A stretch of 64,000 nucleotides of DNA from Marivibrio sp040218065 (lineage in GTDB: Bacteria > Pseudomonadota > Alphaproteobacteria > UBA8366 > Aestuariispiraceae), in assembly GCF_040218065.1 (NCBI RefSeq), contig NZ_JAVJQE010000010.1:124001-188000 (forward strand), in the 5' to 3' direction. The notes beneath the pieces are model-generated. The model did not search any database. It saw only the letters and a program-made list of their open reading frames with translations, and had not been told where the DNA came from. Positions 45,135 to 53,743 of this stretch are shown here, in pieces. Every line of letters begins with the position of its first letter. Position 1 is the stretch's first letter. Position numbers and translations under genes: made by a program.

Positions 45135-45953
45135 ATGAAGCTGTCGATCCAAGGATACGAAGTCTTCGCCAACACCGGGGGGCGCGAGTTCGATCCGGCC
45201 GCCCCGGTTTGCCTCTTCGTGCACGGCGCCGGCGGCGATCATTCGGTCTGGGGGCTGCAGACCCGCTACATCGCCCATCACGGCGCCGGCGTGGTTGCGA
45301 TCGACTTGCCCGGCCACGGCCGTACCGGCGGTGAGGCGCTGGGCTCGATCGAGGATCTGGCGGACTTCCTGATCGCCGCGCTCGATGCGCTGGCGCTGCA
45401 GCGCCCGGTGCTGATCGGCCATTCGATGGGGGCGCTCGCGTGCCTCGAGGCCGCCTCGCGCCTGGGCGGCCGGCTGGCGGGGCTGGCCTTGTGCGGCGTG
45501 GCGGCGAAGATGCCTGTCCACCCGAAGCTGCTGGACGCGGCGCTCAACCAGCGCCGCGCGGCGGCCGAGATGATCGCCAGCTGGGGCCACGGCGGCCCCG
45601 CCCATATCGGCGGCAATCCGGCGCACGGGATCTCGGCGGTGCGGAGCGCGATCAAGCTGATCGAACGCACGCCGGCCGCCGTGCTGCACGCCGATCTCGC
45701 AGCCTGCGACGCGTATCAGGGCGCGCTGGACGCGGCCGCCAAGGTCGCTTGCCCGACGCAGTTCGTCCTCGGGCGCCTCGACAAGATGACGCCGGCGAAG
45801 GCGGCTCAGCCGCTTGTCGAGGCGATCGCAGGGGCCGAGGCGACCATCCTGCCTGCAAGCGGACATATGATGATGGCCGAAGCGCCGAACGAGACGCGCG
45901 AGGCCTTGATGCATCTGATGCGGCGCCTGGGCGCCGGGGAGCGAGCGGCGTGA
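45135..45953 (+). CDS. Alpha/beta-fold hydrolase
   Basis: 272 residues from the ATG at 45135; a GTG at 45123 overlapping the metY stop is an alternative. HGAGGDHSVWG oxyanion region, nucleophile Ser97 in GHSMGA, acid in GRLDKMTP and His in SGHMMM. Not a MetX-type acyltransferase by length or motif. It overlaps the thioesterase gene by 4 nt (GTGA), so metY, this gene and the thioesterase form one operon. Confidence 0.87.
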   Translation: MKLSIQGYEVFANTGGREFDPAAPVCLFVHGAGGDHSVWGLQTRYIAHHGAGVVAIDLPGHGRTGGEALGSIEDLADFLIAALDALALQRPVLIGHSMGALACLEAASRLGGRLAGLALCGVAAKMPVHPKLLDAALNQRRAAAEMIASWGHGGPAHIGGNPAHGISAVRSAIKLIERTPAAVLHADLAACDAYQGALDAAAKVACPTQFVLGRLDKMTPAKAAQPLVEAIAGAEATILPASGHMMMAEAPNETREALMHLMRRLGAGERAA

Positions 45954-46396
45954 GCGACTTGCGCGACGACAAGATCGGGCGGGGCGACTACCCGCATTTC
46001 CTCTCCATCCCGACACGCTGGATGGATCAGGACCCCTACGGCCACGTCAACAACGTGCAGTACTATTCCTACTTCGACACCGTAGTGAACGAGCATCTGA
46101 TCCGCTTCGCCGGCCTCGATCCCCAGACGACGCAGGAGGTGGGGCTGGTGGTGGAGACACAGTGTCGGTTCCTGAAGGAGATCACCTTTCCGCAGACGGT
46201 CGCCGCCGGCGTTCGCGTGGTGAAGCTGGGCGGGCGGTCGATCGTCTACGAGATCGGCTTGTTCCGCGACGAGGAGACGGACGCCGCCGCCGTCGGCCGC
46301 TTCGTCCACGTCTATGTCGATCGCGATACCCGCAAGAGCGTCTCCGTGCCCGAGCGCGTGCGCGCGGCGGTCGAGGGGCTGGTCGTGGAGGGGTGA
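45950..46396 (+). CDS. Acyl-CoA thioesterase, 4-hydroxybenzoyl-CoA thioesterase family
   Basis: 148 residues from a GTG overlapping the previous stop. Hotdog fold with the conserved WMDQDPYGHVNNVQYYSYFD stretch (Asp28 as catalytic acid). Hydrolyses an acyl-CoA; substrate unknown. Last gene of the metY operon; the next genes are on the other strand. Confidence 0.9.
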   Translation: MSDLRDDKIGRGDYPHFLSIPTRWMDQDPYGHVNNVQYYSYFDTVVNEHLIRFAGLDPQTTQEVGLVVETQCRFLKEITFPQTVAAGVRVVKLGGRSIVYEIGLFRDEETDAAAVGRFVHVYVDRDTRKSVSVPERVRAAVEGLVVEG

Positions 46397-46421
46397 GGGG
46401 CGGCGGCGCGATCGCTTGCGC

Positions 46422-46697
46422 CTATGGCCACATTTGAGCGGCGTGCAACACCCGCAGAATGGCCACATCTCGACCGGTTTCCGCGTAGACGATCAGATAC
46501 GTCGGCTGCACGATCAACTCTCGCGTTCCCTCCACACGGCCGGGGCGCCCACGTTTCGGATGCGCCGCCAACTTGGAGGCCGATCGGTCGATCTCGTCCA
46601 GAAGCGCAAGCGCCGCGCTCTGGTCGTCGTCCGAAATATAGTCGAGGATCGCTTTCAGATCGGCCAGTGCGGCGGCGCGCCAGCGGACCTCACCCAC
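46422..46697 (-). CDS. RelE/ParE-family toxin
   Basis: 91 residues from a GTG at 46697 that lies inside the antitoxin's last codons (8-nt overlap). ParE/RelE fold features: RAAALADLKAILDYISDDD, SASKLAAHPKRGRPGR and the core strands YLIVYAETGRDVAILRVLHA. It could be a ribosome-dependent mRNA endonuclease (RelE) or a gyrase poison (ParE); sequence alone does not decide. A longer frame to 46742 is out of step with the overlap arrangement and was rejected. Confidence 0.88.
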   Translation of the reverse strand: MGEVRWRAAALADLKAILDYISDDDQSAALALLDEIDRSASKLAAHPKRGRPGRVEGTRELIVQPTYLIVYAETGRDVAILRVLHAAQMWP

Positions 46698-46983
46698 TCC
46701 TCTTCCGTTTGATCGCGGCGCGGGCGTCGGCCATGGCCTCATCGTGTAGGACGCCCGGGCCTCTTTCAGTCAAGGCTTCTTGAACTTTCGTGCGGAACCA
46801 GGCGTCGTAGGCCGCCGGATCTGCGGTCAGGCCGGCGGGCAGTCCGCCCTCCGCCGCGACGCGGGTGAGCAAGATACGAACGGCGTCGGACAGCGTCAGC
46901 CCCACATCGGACAACGCTTCGGCCGCCTTCTCCTTTAACGCGTCGTCCACCCGGACATGAAGCATAGACGTTTGCGCAGGCAT
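46690..46983 (-). CDS. RelB/DinJ-family antitoxin
   Basis: 97 residues. N-terminal ribbon-helix-helix region MLHVRVDDALKEKAAEALSDVGLTLSDAVRILL, typical of RelB/DinJ antitoxins, which neutralise the toxin and repress the operon. C-terminal half (AAYDAWFRTKVQEALTERG) should bind the toxin. Ribosome binding site GAGGAG. First gene of the pair; operator lies directly upstream. Confidence 0.92.
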   Translation of the reverse strand: MPAQTSMLHVRVDDALKEKAAEALSDVGLTLSDAVRILLTRVAAEGGLPAGLTADPAAYDAWFRTKVQEALTERGPGVLHDEAMADARAAIKRKRSG

Positions 46984-47007
46984 AACGATTGTCTCCTCTG
47001 ATTAGAG

Positions 47008-47036
47008 AGTATGTCTCTCAATTGAGAGACAATCAA
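47008..47036 (-). promoter_or_regulatory. Toxin-antitoxin promoter with palindromic operator
   Basis: Minus strand -35 TTGATT (47036-47031) and -10 CATACT (47013-47008) are 17 bp apart. The perfect 20-bp palindrome TGTCTCTCAATTGAGAGACA (47012-47031) fills the spacer. Antitoxin or complex binding here would block RNA polymerase directly. Confidence 0.85.
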
Positions 47037-47170
47037 GAGTGCAGATTATTGGTCGGCTTCGCCGGGCCGCTTCGATGGGCGGCCGGGGGCGCCGATTGAG
47101 GAAGTTTCACTTGCGCCGGCGTGCGACGCTCTTTTTAGTGCGCTGAAGAGCGTGAGCGAGGAGACGCGCC

Positions 47171-47965
47171 TTGGCGGACGCGACGCTTAAGGATCGGTTT
47201 TTCAAAGACGGCTTCGCGACCGACCTCGACATCCTGTCTGCGGAAGAGGTCGCGACGCAGACCGCCGCCTTGGATCGCGCCGAGGCGCGTTGGGGCGGCT
47301 CGCTGCATTATGTGCTGAAGCCGCATCTGCTTTATCCCGAGGCGGCGGCCATGGTCCGCCATCCGAAGCTCCTGGACGCCGTGACGGCGATCTTGGGGCC
47401 GGACGTTCTGGCCTACGAATCGAGCTTCATCATCAAGGAGCCGCAGACCGAGAGCTTCGTCAGCTGGCATCAGGATCTGACCTATTGGGGTCTGGATACG
47501 GACGAGGTGCTGACGGCCTGGATCGCGCTGTCGCCGGTCACGGTCGAAAACGGATGCATGCGCATGGTCCCCGGCTCCCACAAACAGGGCAAGCGCGCGC
47601 ATGTCGACGCAGCCGCCGGCGCCAACATTCTCTCGCGCGGGCAGACGGTGGCCGACGTGGCGGAGGAGGCTGCGGCGGACCTTGTTCTGGCCCCGGGCGA
47701 AGCCTCGCTGCATCACGGCTGGACGCTGCACGCTTCGCAGCCGAACCGCAGCGCGGGGCGGCGGATCGGCTTCAGCGTCATCTTCATCACGCCGCGCGTG
47801 CAGCAGACCGTAAGCGGCCGGGAGAGCGCCGTGCTGGTCCGCGGCCGAGACGCCTACGGCTTCTACGAGACGGAGCCGACCGCCGAGCGCTTTTTCGACC
47901 CGGAGATGGTCGCGCTCCAGGCGGAGCTCGACGCCCGGCGCAAAGCCCTGTGGGAGACCGCCTAG
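47171..47965 (+). CDS. Phytanoyl-CoA dioxygenase family protein
   Basis: 264 residues from a TTG start with GAGGAG upstream. Fe(II)/2-oxoglutarate oxygenase: His100 and Asp102 in SWHQD, distal His187 in WTLHAS, and Arg in SAGRRIG for 2-oxoglutarate. Hydroxylates an unknown small molecule; the family includes ectoine hydroxylase and many natural-product enzymes. No partner genes are nearby. Convergent with fpr. Confidence 0.9.
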   Translation: MADATLKDRFFKDGFATDLDILSAEEVATQTAALDRAEARWGGSLHYVLKPHLLYPEAAAMVRHPKLLDAVTAILGPDVLAYESSFIIKEPQTESFVSWHQDLTYWGLDTDEVLTAWIALSPVTVENGCMRMVPGSHKQGKRAHVDAAAGANILSRGQTVADVAEEAAADLVLAPGEASLHHGWTLHASQPNRSAGRRIGFSVIFITPRVQQTVSGRESAVLVRGRDAYGFYETEPTAERFFDPEMVALQAELDARRKALWETA

Positions 47966-47982
47966 GAGCGACGGCGGCGGGC

Positions 47983-48846
47983 CTACTCCGCGAACGCCTT
48001 CTCGATCACGAAATGGCCGGGCTTGTTGTTGGCGCCTTCCTCGAGCCCTCGTGTGAGGCAGATCCGCTTGAGGTCCTGCAGCATCGCCATGGAGCCGCAG
48101 ATCATCACCCGATCCTCCTGCGCGCTCAACGGCGGCACGTCGAGATCCTTCGACAGCGTGCCGTTCTCCAGCAGCATCGTGATGCGGCCCTGGCGCGGGT
48201 AGTCGGGGTCGCGGGTGACGCTGGTGTAGTGAATCAGGCGGCCCTCGACCAACTCGCCGACCAGCGGGTCGTCGCGCATGGCGGCCACCAGTTCCTCGCC
48301 GTAGCGCAACTCGGCGCCCAAGCGGCAGGTGTGGGTCAGAATCACCTGCTCGAACTTCTCGTAGGTCTCCGGGTCGCGGATCAGGCTGGCGAAGGGCGCG
48401 ATGCCGGTGCCCGTGGAGAACATGTAGAGCCGCTTGCCCGGCAGCAGCGCGTCGAGCACCAGCGTGCCCGTCGGCTTCTTGCGCATCAGCACCGTGTCGC
48501 CCGGCACGATCTTCTGCAAATGCTGGGTCAGCGGCCCGTCCGGCACCTTGATCGAAAAGAACTCCAGCGTCTCATCCCAGGCCGGGCTCGCCATCGAATA
48601 GGCGCGATAGACCGGCTTCTCGGCGTTCGGCAGGCCGATCATCGCGAATTCGCCGGATCGGAAGCGAAAGCTGTCGGGCCGGGTCGTGCGGAAGCGGAAC
48701 AGACGGTCGGTGTAGTGCTCGACCTCCGTCACCGTCAGCGCGAAGACGTTGTCGGGGATGGGATACCCGCCGACGCCGGCGCGCTCGGCTTCGGCGCTCG
48801 GCTGCTGGGCGTCGGTACGGGTCTCTTGGCCGGCCCCGTCGGTCAT
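47983..48846 (-). CDS. fpr: Ferredoxin/flavodoxin--NADP+ reductase
   Basis: 287 residues from the ATG at 48846 (GGGAGA upstream); an ATG at 48870 is an alternative. FAD-binding YRAYSMASP (RxYSxxS type) at about residue 85, NADP motif STGTGIAPFASLIRD, C-terminal FVIEKAFAE. Length and C-terminus match subclass I bacterial FPR. Supplies or drains reduced ferredoxin, often in oxidative-stress response. A 35-residue charged N-terminal extension precedes the domain. Confidence 0.94.
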   Translation of the reverse strand: MTDGAGQETRTDAQQPSAEAERAGVGGYPIPDNVFALTVTEVEHYTDRLFRFRTTRPDSFRFRSGEFAMIGLPNAEKPVYRAYSMASPAWDETLEFFSIKVPDGPLTQHLQKIVPGDTVLMRKKPTGTLVLDALLPGKRLYMFSTGTGIAPFASLIRDPETYEKFEQVILTHTCRLGAELRYGEELVAAMRDDPLVGELVEGRLIHYTSVTRDPDYPRQGRITMLLENGTLSKDLDVPPLSAQEDRVMICGSMAMLQDLKRICLTRGLEEGANNKPGHFVIEKAFAE

Positions 48847-49001
48847 GTCGCGTCTCTCCCGCCGGATCATGAAAGCGGCGGCGCCGGCAAAGGACGCCGC
48901 GGATGTGTGGAATCCCTACGGCTTTCGACCGCCGGGTCAAGGGATAAGTCCCGCGCCGTGCGGCTTTCCGGCCGCGCGCGGCTGCGCTATGAAGCGGCGT
49001 C

Positions 49002-49640
49002 ATGGAGCGATTCGACGCCTATCTCTTCGATCTCGGCAACGTCGTCATCCGCTGGCGGCCCGAGCGGCTGCTGGCCGACATCCTGGGCGGACCGGAGGCG
49101 GCCGCGGCATTCTCGCGCGCGATCGATCTGCCGGCGCTGATTCTGGATCAGGATCGCGGCCTCAGCGTCGCCGGCGCTGAAGCCGAAGTCGCCCGTCGCG
49201 CGCCGGAATGCTTGGCCGCCTTTCAGGAGTACGAGCGTCGATGGGTCGAGACCATCGACGGCGAGATCGCGGAGACCGTGCGCTTCCTGGAGGCGCTGCG
49301 GGCCGACGGCCGGCCCGTCTTCGCGCTCAGCAACTACGCGGCGGAACATATGGACTGGTCCGAACCGCACTATCCCGTGCTGACGTCGTTCGACGGGCGC
49401 ATCGTCTCCGCCCATGAAGGCGTGATCAAGCCGGAGAGGGAGATCTTCGAGCGCGCGATCGCGCGCTTCGGCCTAGAGCCTGGCCGGACGCTCTTCATCG
49501 ACGATCGGCCGGAGAACGCCGCTGCGGCGCAGGCCCTCGGCTTTCGCGCCCATGTCTTCGACCCTGATCGACCGCGCGCGCTGGGCGCCGCGCTTCCGCC
49601 CTCCGACGCGGCGCTGTTCGCGACGGCGCTTGGCGCTTAG
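49002..49640 (+). CDS. HAD-superfamily hydrolase, haloacid dehalogenase/epoxide-hydrolase-like subfamily
   Basis: 212 residues. Motif I FDLGNVV with nucleophile Asp10 (the second Asp is replaced by Gly-Asn, as in the dehalogenase/epoxide-hydrolase N-terminal subfamily), motif II ALSN, motif III Lys in GVIKPE, motif IV FIDDRPENAAAA. Likely a phosphatase of a small metabolite. 16 bp before the zinc hydrolase gene. Confidence 0.88.
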   Translation: MERFDAYLFDLGNVVIRWRPERLLADILGGPEAAAAFSRAIDLPALILDQDRGLSVAGAEAEVARRAPECLAAFQEYERRWVETIDGEIAETVRFLEALRADGRPVFALSNYAAEHMDWSEPHYPVLTSFDGRIVSAHEGVIKPEREIFERAIARFGLEPGRTLFIDDRPENAAAAQALGFRAHVFDPDRPRALGAALPPSDAALFATALGA

Positions 49641-49655
49641 GCTCGGGTCCCCGCG

Positions 49656-50621
49656 ATGACCGAGACGTCCCCGAACAGAATGGAGTTGGTCCCGCCCGAT
49701 CTCACCCGTTGGCGCGGCGACGGGACCCCGCCGCATGTCCACCGCCTCGCCGCGCCTGACGGTCCCGAGGCGGCGGGTCCGCACGCCGTGGTCTGCGGGC
49801 TGGTGCACGGCAACGAGCTGTGCGGCGGCCTGGCGTTGGAGCGGCTGCTCGCCCGCGGCTTTCGGCCGGCGCGCGGGCGGTTGACCCTGGTCTTCGCCAA
49901 TCCGGAGGCCTGCTCGCGCTTCGATCCGGCGCGTCCCTTCGCCAGTCGCGCTGTTGTCGAAGACTTGAACCGGCTGTGGGCGCCCGATGTGCTGGCCGCG
50001 TGCGCGCGCAGCCCCGACCATGTTCGCGCCAAGGCGCTGCGTCCGGTCGTGGATCAGGCGGACTATTTGCTCGACCTGCATTCCACCGCGGGCGACGAGC
50101 CGCCGATGATCCTGGCCGGCGAGACGGCGAAAAGCCTCGATCTCGCCCGCCGTATGGGCGCGCCGCGCGACATCCTGATCGACGCCGGGCATGCGGAAGG
50201 CGTGCGGTTGCGCGATTACGGCCCGTTCGCCGACCCGGCGCGGGCGGAGACGGCGCTGCTGGTCGAATGCGGTCAGCATTGGCGCGCGGCCAGCCTGACC
50301 ACGGCGCTCGACGTCATCGCGCGGTTTCTGGCGGCGCTCGATATGTTGCCGCCGCACGACGCGGTCCTGCCGGCGCCGAGCCCGGCCCCCTCGCAGCGCC
50401 TGCTCAGGGTCACCCATGCGGTGACGGTGGAGACGGGGCCTCTGACCTTCACCAGCCCCTTTCAGGGCGGCGAGCGAATCGCCGAAGCCGGCGTCGTGAT
50501 CGCCCATGACGGGTCCCGCGCGATCGTCACGCCCTATGACGACTGCATTCTCGTCATGCCGACCCATCGCGCCGGACCGGGCCAAACGGCGGTGCGCTTT
50601 GCGACGGCGGAGCCGTCATGA
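49656..50621 (+). CDS. Succinylglutamate desuccinylase/aspartoacylase-family zinc hydrolase
   Basis: 321 residues, M14-like. Zinc ligands His51 and Glu54 in VHGNE and His142 in LDLHST; catalytic Glu in ALLVECGQHW. Deacylates an N-acyl amino acid or similar. Its stop overlaps the start of the AbrB-family transporter (ATGA), so the pair may import and process a carboxylated substrate. Confidence 0.86.
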   Translation: MTETSPNRMELVPPDLTRWRGDGTPPHVHRLAAPDGPEAAGPHAVVCGLVHGNELCGGLALERLLARGFRPARGRLTLVFANPEACSRFDPARPFASRAVVEDLNRLWAPDVLAACARSPDHVRAKALRPVVDQADYLLDLHSTAGDEPPMILAGETAKSLDLARRMGAPRDILIDAGHAEGVRLRDYGPFADPARAETALLVECGQHWRAASLTTALDVIARFLAALDMLPPHDAVLPAPSPAPSQRLLRVTHAVTVETGPLTFTSPFQGGERIAEAGVVIAHDGSRAIVTPYDDCILVMPTHRAGPGQTAVRFATAEPS

Positions 50622-51694
50622 AGCGTCCGAGCGGCCTTGCTATCGCCCAGATGCTGATCGCGCTGGGGGCGGGCGTCGTCGGCGCGTTGGCTGCGAGCGC
50701 CGCGTCTCTGCCGTTGCCCTGGATGCTCGGCCCGATGATCGCCTGCACGGGCCTCGCGCTGTTCAAGGCGCCGATCCGCGGACCCCAGCCCTTGCGCCCG
50801 CCTATGATCATGGTGCTCGGCGTGATGCTGGGCTCCGGCTTCACCCCCTCGATGATCGAGCGCGCGGGCGAGTGGGCGGCGAGCCTCGCGCTGTTGAGCG
50901 CCTACATCCTCGTCGTCGGCGCGCTCGCCTATCCCTATTTCCGAAAGATCGGCGGCTATGACCGGGTGACCGCCTATTTCGCCGGCATGCCCGGCGGCCT
51001 GACGGAAATGATGCTGGTCGGCGGGGCGCTGGGCGGCGACGACCGGCGCATCGTGCTCACCCACGCCAGCCGCATCCTGTTGGCCGTGTTGGCGATCCCG
51101 ATCTTCTTTCGGCTGACCTCTGACATCGACATGACCGACCGCGCGCGCTTCGGCGTCGGCCTCGACGAGGTGTCCGCCCTCGACTACGCGATCCTGATCG
51201 CCTGCGGGCTGATCGGGGCGCCGCTGGCCAGGCTGCTCCGTCTGCCTGCGTGGCTGCTGGTCGGGCCGATGCTGGTCAGCGCGGCCGTCCATCTCGCCGG
51301 CCTAAGCGCGGCCCAGCCGCCGACCGTGATCGTCAACCTGGCGCAGTGGGTGATCGGTACGGTGATCGGCTGTCGCTTCGTCGGCGTGGCGCGCGCGGAG
51401 ATCCTGCGGGTCATCGGCCTGTCGGTCGGCTCGACCGCGATGATGCTGGGGGTGACCGTTCTGTTCGCGGCGGCGCTGCACCAGATGACGGGGGTGCGGA
51501 TCGATTCCGTGGTGCTGGCCTACGCACCGGGCGGGCTGGCCGAGATGTCGCTGGTCGCGCTGGCGCTGGGCGCGGACGTGGCCTTCGTCGCCACTCACCA
51601 TGTCGTGCGCATCATGCTGGTGGTGATCGCCGCGCCGACGGCCTTTCGCCTCGTCTTTCCCGCCTCGCGAGGCGATCCGCAGCGCGAGCCTTAG
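50618..51694 (+). CDS. AbrB-family membrane protein (duplicated domain)
   Basis: 358 residues, about ten membrane helices arranged as two repeats each with a PWMLGPM/PAWLLVGPM-like and YFAGMPGGLTEM/YAPGGLAEM signature. The family is sometimes annotated as a regulator of aidB but resembles a transporter. Coupled to the zinc hydrolase. Its TAG stop overlaps the TAA stop of the convergent acetyltransferase (TTAG). Confidence 0.88.
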   Translation: MKRPSGLAIAQMLIALGAGVVGALAASAASLPLPWMLGPMIACTGLALFKAPIRGPQPLRPPMIMVLGVMLGSGFTPSMIERAGEWAASLALLSAYILVVGALAYPYFRKIGGYDRVTAYFAGMPGGLTEMMLVGGALGGDDRRIVLTHASRILLAVLAIPIFFRLTSDIDMTDRARFGVGLDEVSALDYAILIACGLIGAPLARLLRLPAWLLVGPMLVSAAVHLAGLSAAQPPTVIVNLAQWVIGTVIGCRFVGVARAEILRVIGLSVGSTAMMLGVTVLFAAALHQMTGVRIDSVVLAYAPGGLAEMSLVALALGADVAFVATHHVVRIMLVVIAAPTAFRLVFPASRGDPQREP

Positions 51695-52206
51695 CCGCCC
51701 CACAGCGCCGGGTCGCGCCACACCTCGGGGACCTGCAGGGTCTGCGCCCGGGGCGCCGGCGCCCCGCCGAGCGCGAGACCGCGCCAGGCCGGCGCCCAGC
51801 CGTCGGGCAGGGGGTAGGGCGGGGCGACCGCCGTTTCCGGCGCGAAACCCGCGCGCGCGTAGTAGGCGGGATCGCCCAGCACCAGCACGCGGCCGACGCC
51901 GGTCAATGTCAGGCGGCGGACTCCTTCGCGCGTCAAGGCGGTCCCGATGCCGGCGCGCTGGCGCGCGGGCGTCACGCACAAAGGCCCCAGCAGCGCCAGA
52001 TCGGGTCCGCCGCCGGCGGCCGGGCAGCGCGTGAAGACGATGTGGCCTACGACGGCGTCGCCCTCCGCCGCGATCAGCGACAACGCGTCGGGATGCGTCA
52101 GCAACGCCTGCACCAGCGCCGTCAGATCCTCCGCCGGAAAGGCGAGGGGGTAGAGCGCGAGGATCGAGTCGGCGTCGGTCGGGCCGGCGGATCTGATGGC
52201 GGTCAT
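51691..52206 (-). CDS. GNAT-family N-acetyltransferase
   Basis: 171 residues from the ATG at 52206. Acetyl-CoA binding loop LCVTPARQRAGIGTALTREGVRRL (the R/Q-x-x-G-x-G/A signature) and a C-terminal YYARAGF motif, typical of YhbS-like enzymes. Substrate unknown. The longer upstream frame crosses a hairpin region and was not accepted. Confidence 0.88.
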   Translation of the reverse strand: MTAIRSAGPTDADSILALYPLAFPAEDLTALVQALLTHPDALSLIAAEGDAVVGHIVFTRCPAAGGGPDLALLGPLCVTPARQRAGIGTALTREGVRRLTLTGVGRVLVLGDPAYYARAGFAPETAVAPPYPLPDGWAPAWRGLALGGAPAPRAQTLQVPEVWRDPALWGG

Positions 52207-52261
52207 GACCAGTGTCCTGAGGATGGCCAAGGCGTGCGCCCGGAAAACGTCGACGGAGATA

Positions 52262-52306
52262 TCGGGGACGCAATCCGTGACGTTGAGTGTCGTATTGTGT
52301 CCCCGA
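52262..52306. repeat. 13-bp hairpin with 19-nt loop (TCGGGGACGCAAT)
   Basis: TCGGGGACGCAAT and ATTGTGTCCCCGA pair with one G-U. The stem sequence resembles the GTGTCCCCGA palindromes seen repeatedly between bacterial genes, possibly REP-type. It lies downstream of the minus-strand hypothetical gene and may end its transcript. Confidence 0.6.
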
Positions 52307-52319
52307 AACAGAGGGTCGT

Positions 52320-52847
52320 TCAGTTGGCGCGCCGCGGGGCGCCCGGTTGGCGCGCCGGGACGGCGTTCGGGTCGGCCAGGCCCCAGCGGCCTTTCTCCGC
52401 CGTCATCGTCAGCATGTGGGTCAGCCCGTGCAGCTCGCGCTGGGAGACGCCGATCTTGACCTGATCCGGCTTGTCGCCCGCGCCGGCGAAAATCAGGTCC
52501 AACCGTCCGTCCTTGTGGGCGGTCACCGTCAGCTTCGCGACCAGCAGCGGCCCGTCCGCCGGCCAGGGGCTGAGCGGCTCCTCTGGTCCGGGCTCGCGAT
52601 AGGGCTTCTGGAAGTCGGTTCCCTGCACGGCGCTTTCGCGATTGAATTGCGCGACCGCGCGGCGCTGGGCGGGCGGCTGGGCCTCGCCGCCCTGTACATG
52701 CTCCAGCACGCGCGCGCTCGCCTGCAGCCATTGCTCGGCCATGCGGCGGGTGAGCCACAGGCGCACCTGTTTGGCGCCTGCGCGGTGGCGCATCAGGATG
52801 CGATCCTCGACCGCCTCGTAACTCATCGCGATCTGGACGCCCGCCAT
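52320..52847 (-). CDS. Hypothetical protein
   Basis: 175 residues, start uncertain (ATG at 52847, with GGAGG close upstream; another ATG at 52826). Features: basic N-terminus, SYEAVEDRILMRHRAGAKQVRLWLTRRM, a helical middle, and a beta-rich C-terminal half (LLVAKLTVTAHKDGRLDLIFAG). No cysteines, no signal peptide, no recognised family. It follows the short-chain dehydrogenase by 14 bp on the same strand. Confidence 0.65.
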   Translation of the reverse strand: MAGVQIAMSYEAVEDRILMRHRAGAKQVRLWLTRRMAEQWLQASARVLEHVQGGEAQPPAQRRAVAQFNRESAVQGTDFQKPYREPGPEEPLSPWPADGPLLVAKLTVTAHKDGRLDLIFAGAGDKPDQVKIGVSQRELHGLTHMLTMTAEKGRWGLADPNAVPARQPGAPRRAN

Positions 52848-52861
52848 CGCCTCCGCCCGGT

Positions 52862-53668
52862 TCAGCTGTATTTCAGCGTGATGCCGCCGTCGACCACGAG
52901 CTCGAGCCCGGTGACGTACTTGCTCTCGTCGCTCGCCAGGAACAGGCAGGCGTGCGCGACGTCCCAGGCGTCGCCCATATGGCCCATCGGGACCTGCTTG
53001 TCGCGCACGCGCCACATCTCCTCCACATCGCCCTTGGCGTAGGAGCCGGCGAGGCCGACGGACTTCTCCACCATCGGCGTCTTCATCAGGCCGGGCAGCA
53101 CCGCGTTGATGCGGATCCCCTTGGACGCGTACTGCACGGCGGTCGTCTTGGTCAGGTGGTTCATCGCCGCCTTGGTGGCGTAGTAGGTGGCGTAGGCGAC
53201 GCCGGTGTAGCGGATCGAGGCGATCGAGGAGATGTTGACGATCGAGCCGCCGCCCTGCGCCTCCATCAGCGGGATCACGTGCTTCATGGTGAGATAGCAG
53301 CCCTTGAGATTCACGTCGAAGACGCGGCCCCACTCCTCCTCCGGAAGCTCCACCACGCCGCCGACATGGGCGAGGCCGACATTGTAGTCCAGCACGTCGA
53401 TGCGCCCGAAGGTCTTATGGGTTTCGGCCACCATCGCCTCGACGTCGCCCGCGCGGGCGACGTCGGCGGAGAGCGCGATCGCTTCGCCGCCCTCGTCGCG
53501 GATCAGGGCGGCGGTCTCCTCCGCCGCGTCGGCGTTGACGTCGACGCAGGCGACGCGCGCCCCTTCGCGCGCAAACAGCGCCGCCGTCGCCTTGCCGTTG
53601 CCCCAACCCGGCCCGATCGAGCCCGCGCCGACCACCAGCGCGGCTTTGCCTTCCAAACGTCCGCTCAC
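52862..53668 (-). CDS. Short-chain dehydrogenase/reductase
   Basis: 268 residues. Cofactor motif VGAGSIGPGWGNGKA (an expanded TGxxxGIG variant), YNVGLAHVG, catalytic Ser in NISSIASIR, YYATKAA (Tyr-x-x-x-Lys) and DGGITLKYS end. Unusual is the SIGPGWGNG insertion in the glycine loop. Forms a group with the AMP-ligase upstream, so probably acts on a CoA-linked or acid substrate. Confidence 0.9.
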   Translation of the reverse strand: MSGRLEGKAALVVGAGSIGPGWGNGKATAALFAREGARVACVDVNADAAEETAALIRDEGGEAIALSADVARAGDVEAMVAETHKTFGRIDVLDYNVGLAHVGGVVELPEEEWGRVFDVNLKGCYLTMKHVIPLMEAQGGGSIVNISSIASIRYTGVAYATYYATKAAMNHLTKTTAVQYASKGIRINAVLPGLMKTPMVEKSVGLAGSYAKGDVEEMWRVRDKQVPMGHMGDAWDVAHACLFLASDESKYVTGLELVVDGGITLKYS

Positions 53669-53743
53669 CTTTTCTTCTCCCCGTTTGCTCGGTCGCCAGA
53701 ATTCCGTCGCCGGCCGGCCTGACGCGCCTCATCCGGCGGCGCG

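Noticed and set aside
46698..46742. Upstream start for the toxin
   Set aside because: Would overlap the antitoxin by 53 nt; the GTG at 46697 gives the usual short overlap and normal toxin length.
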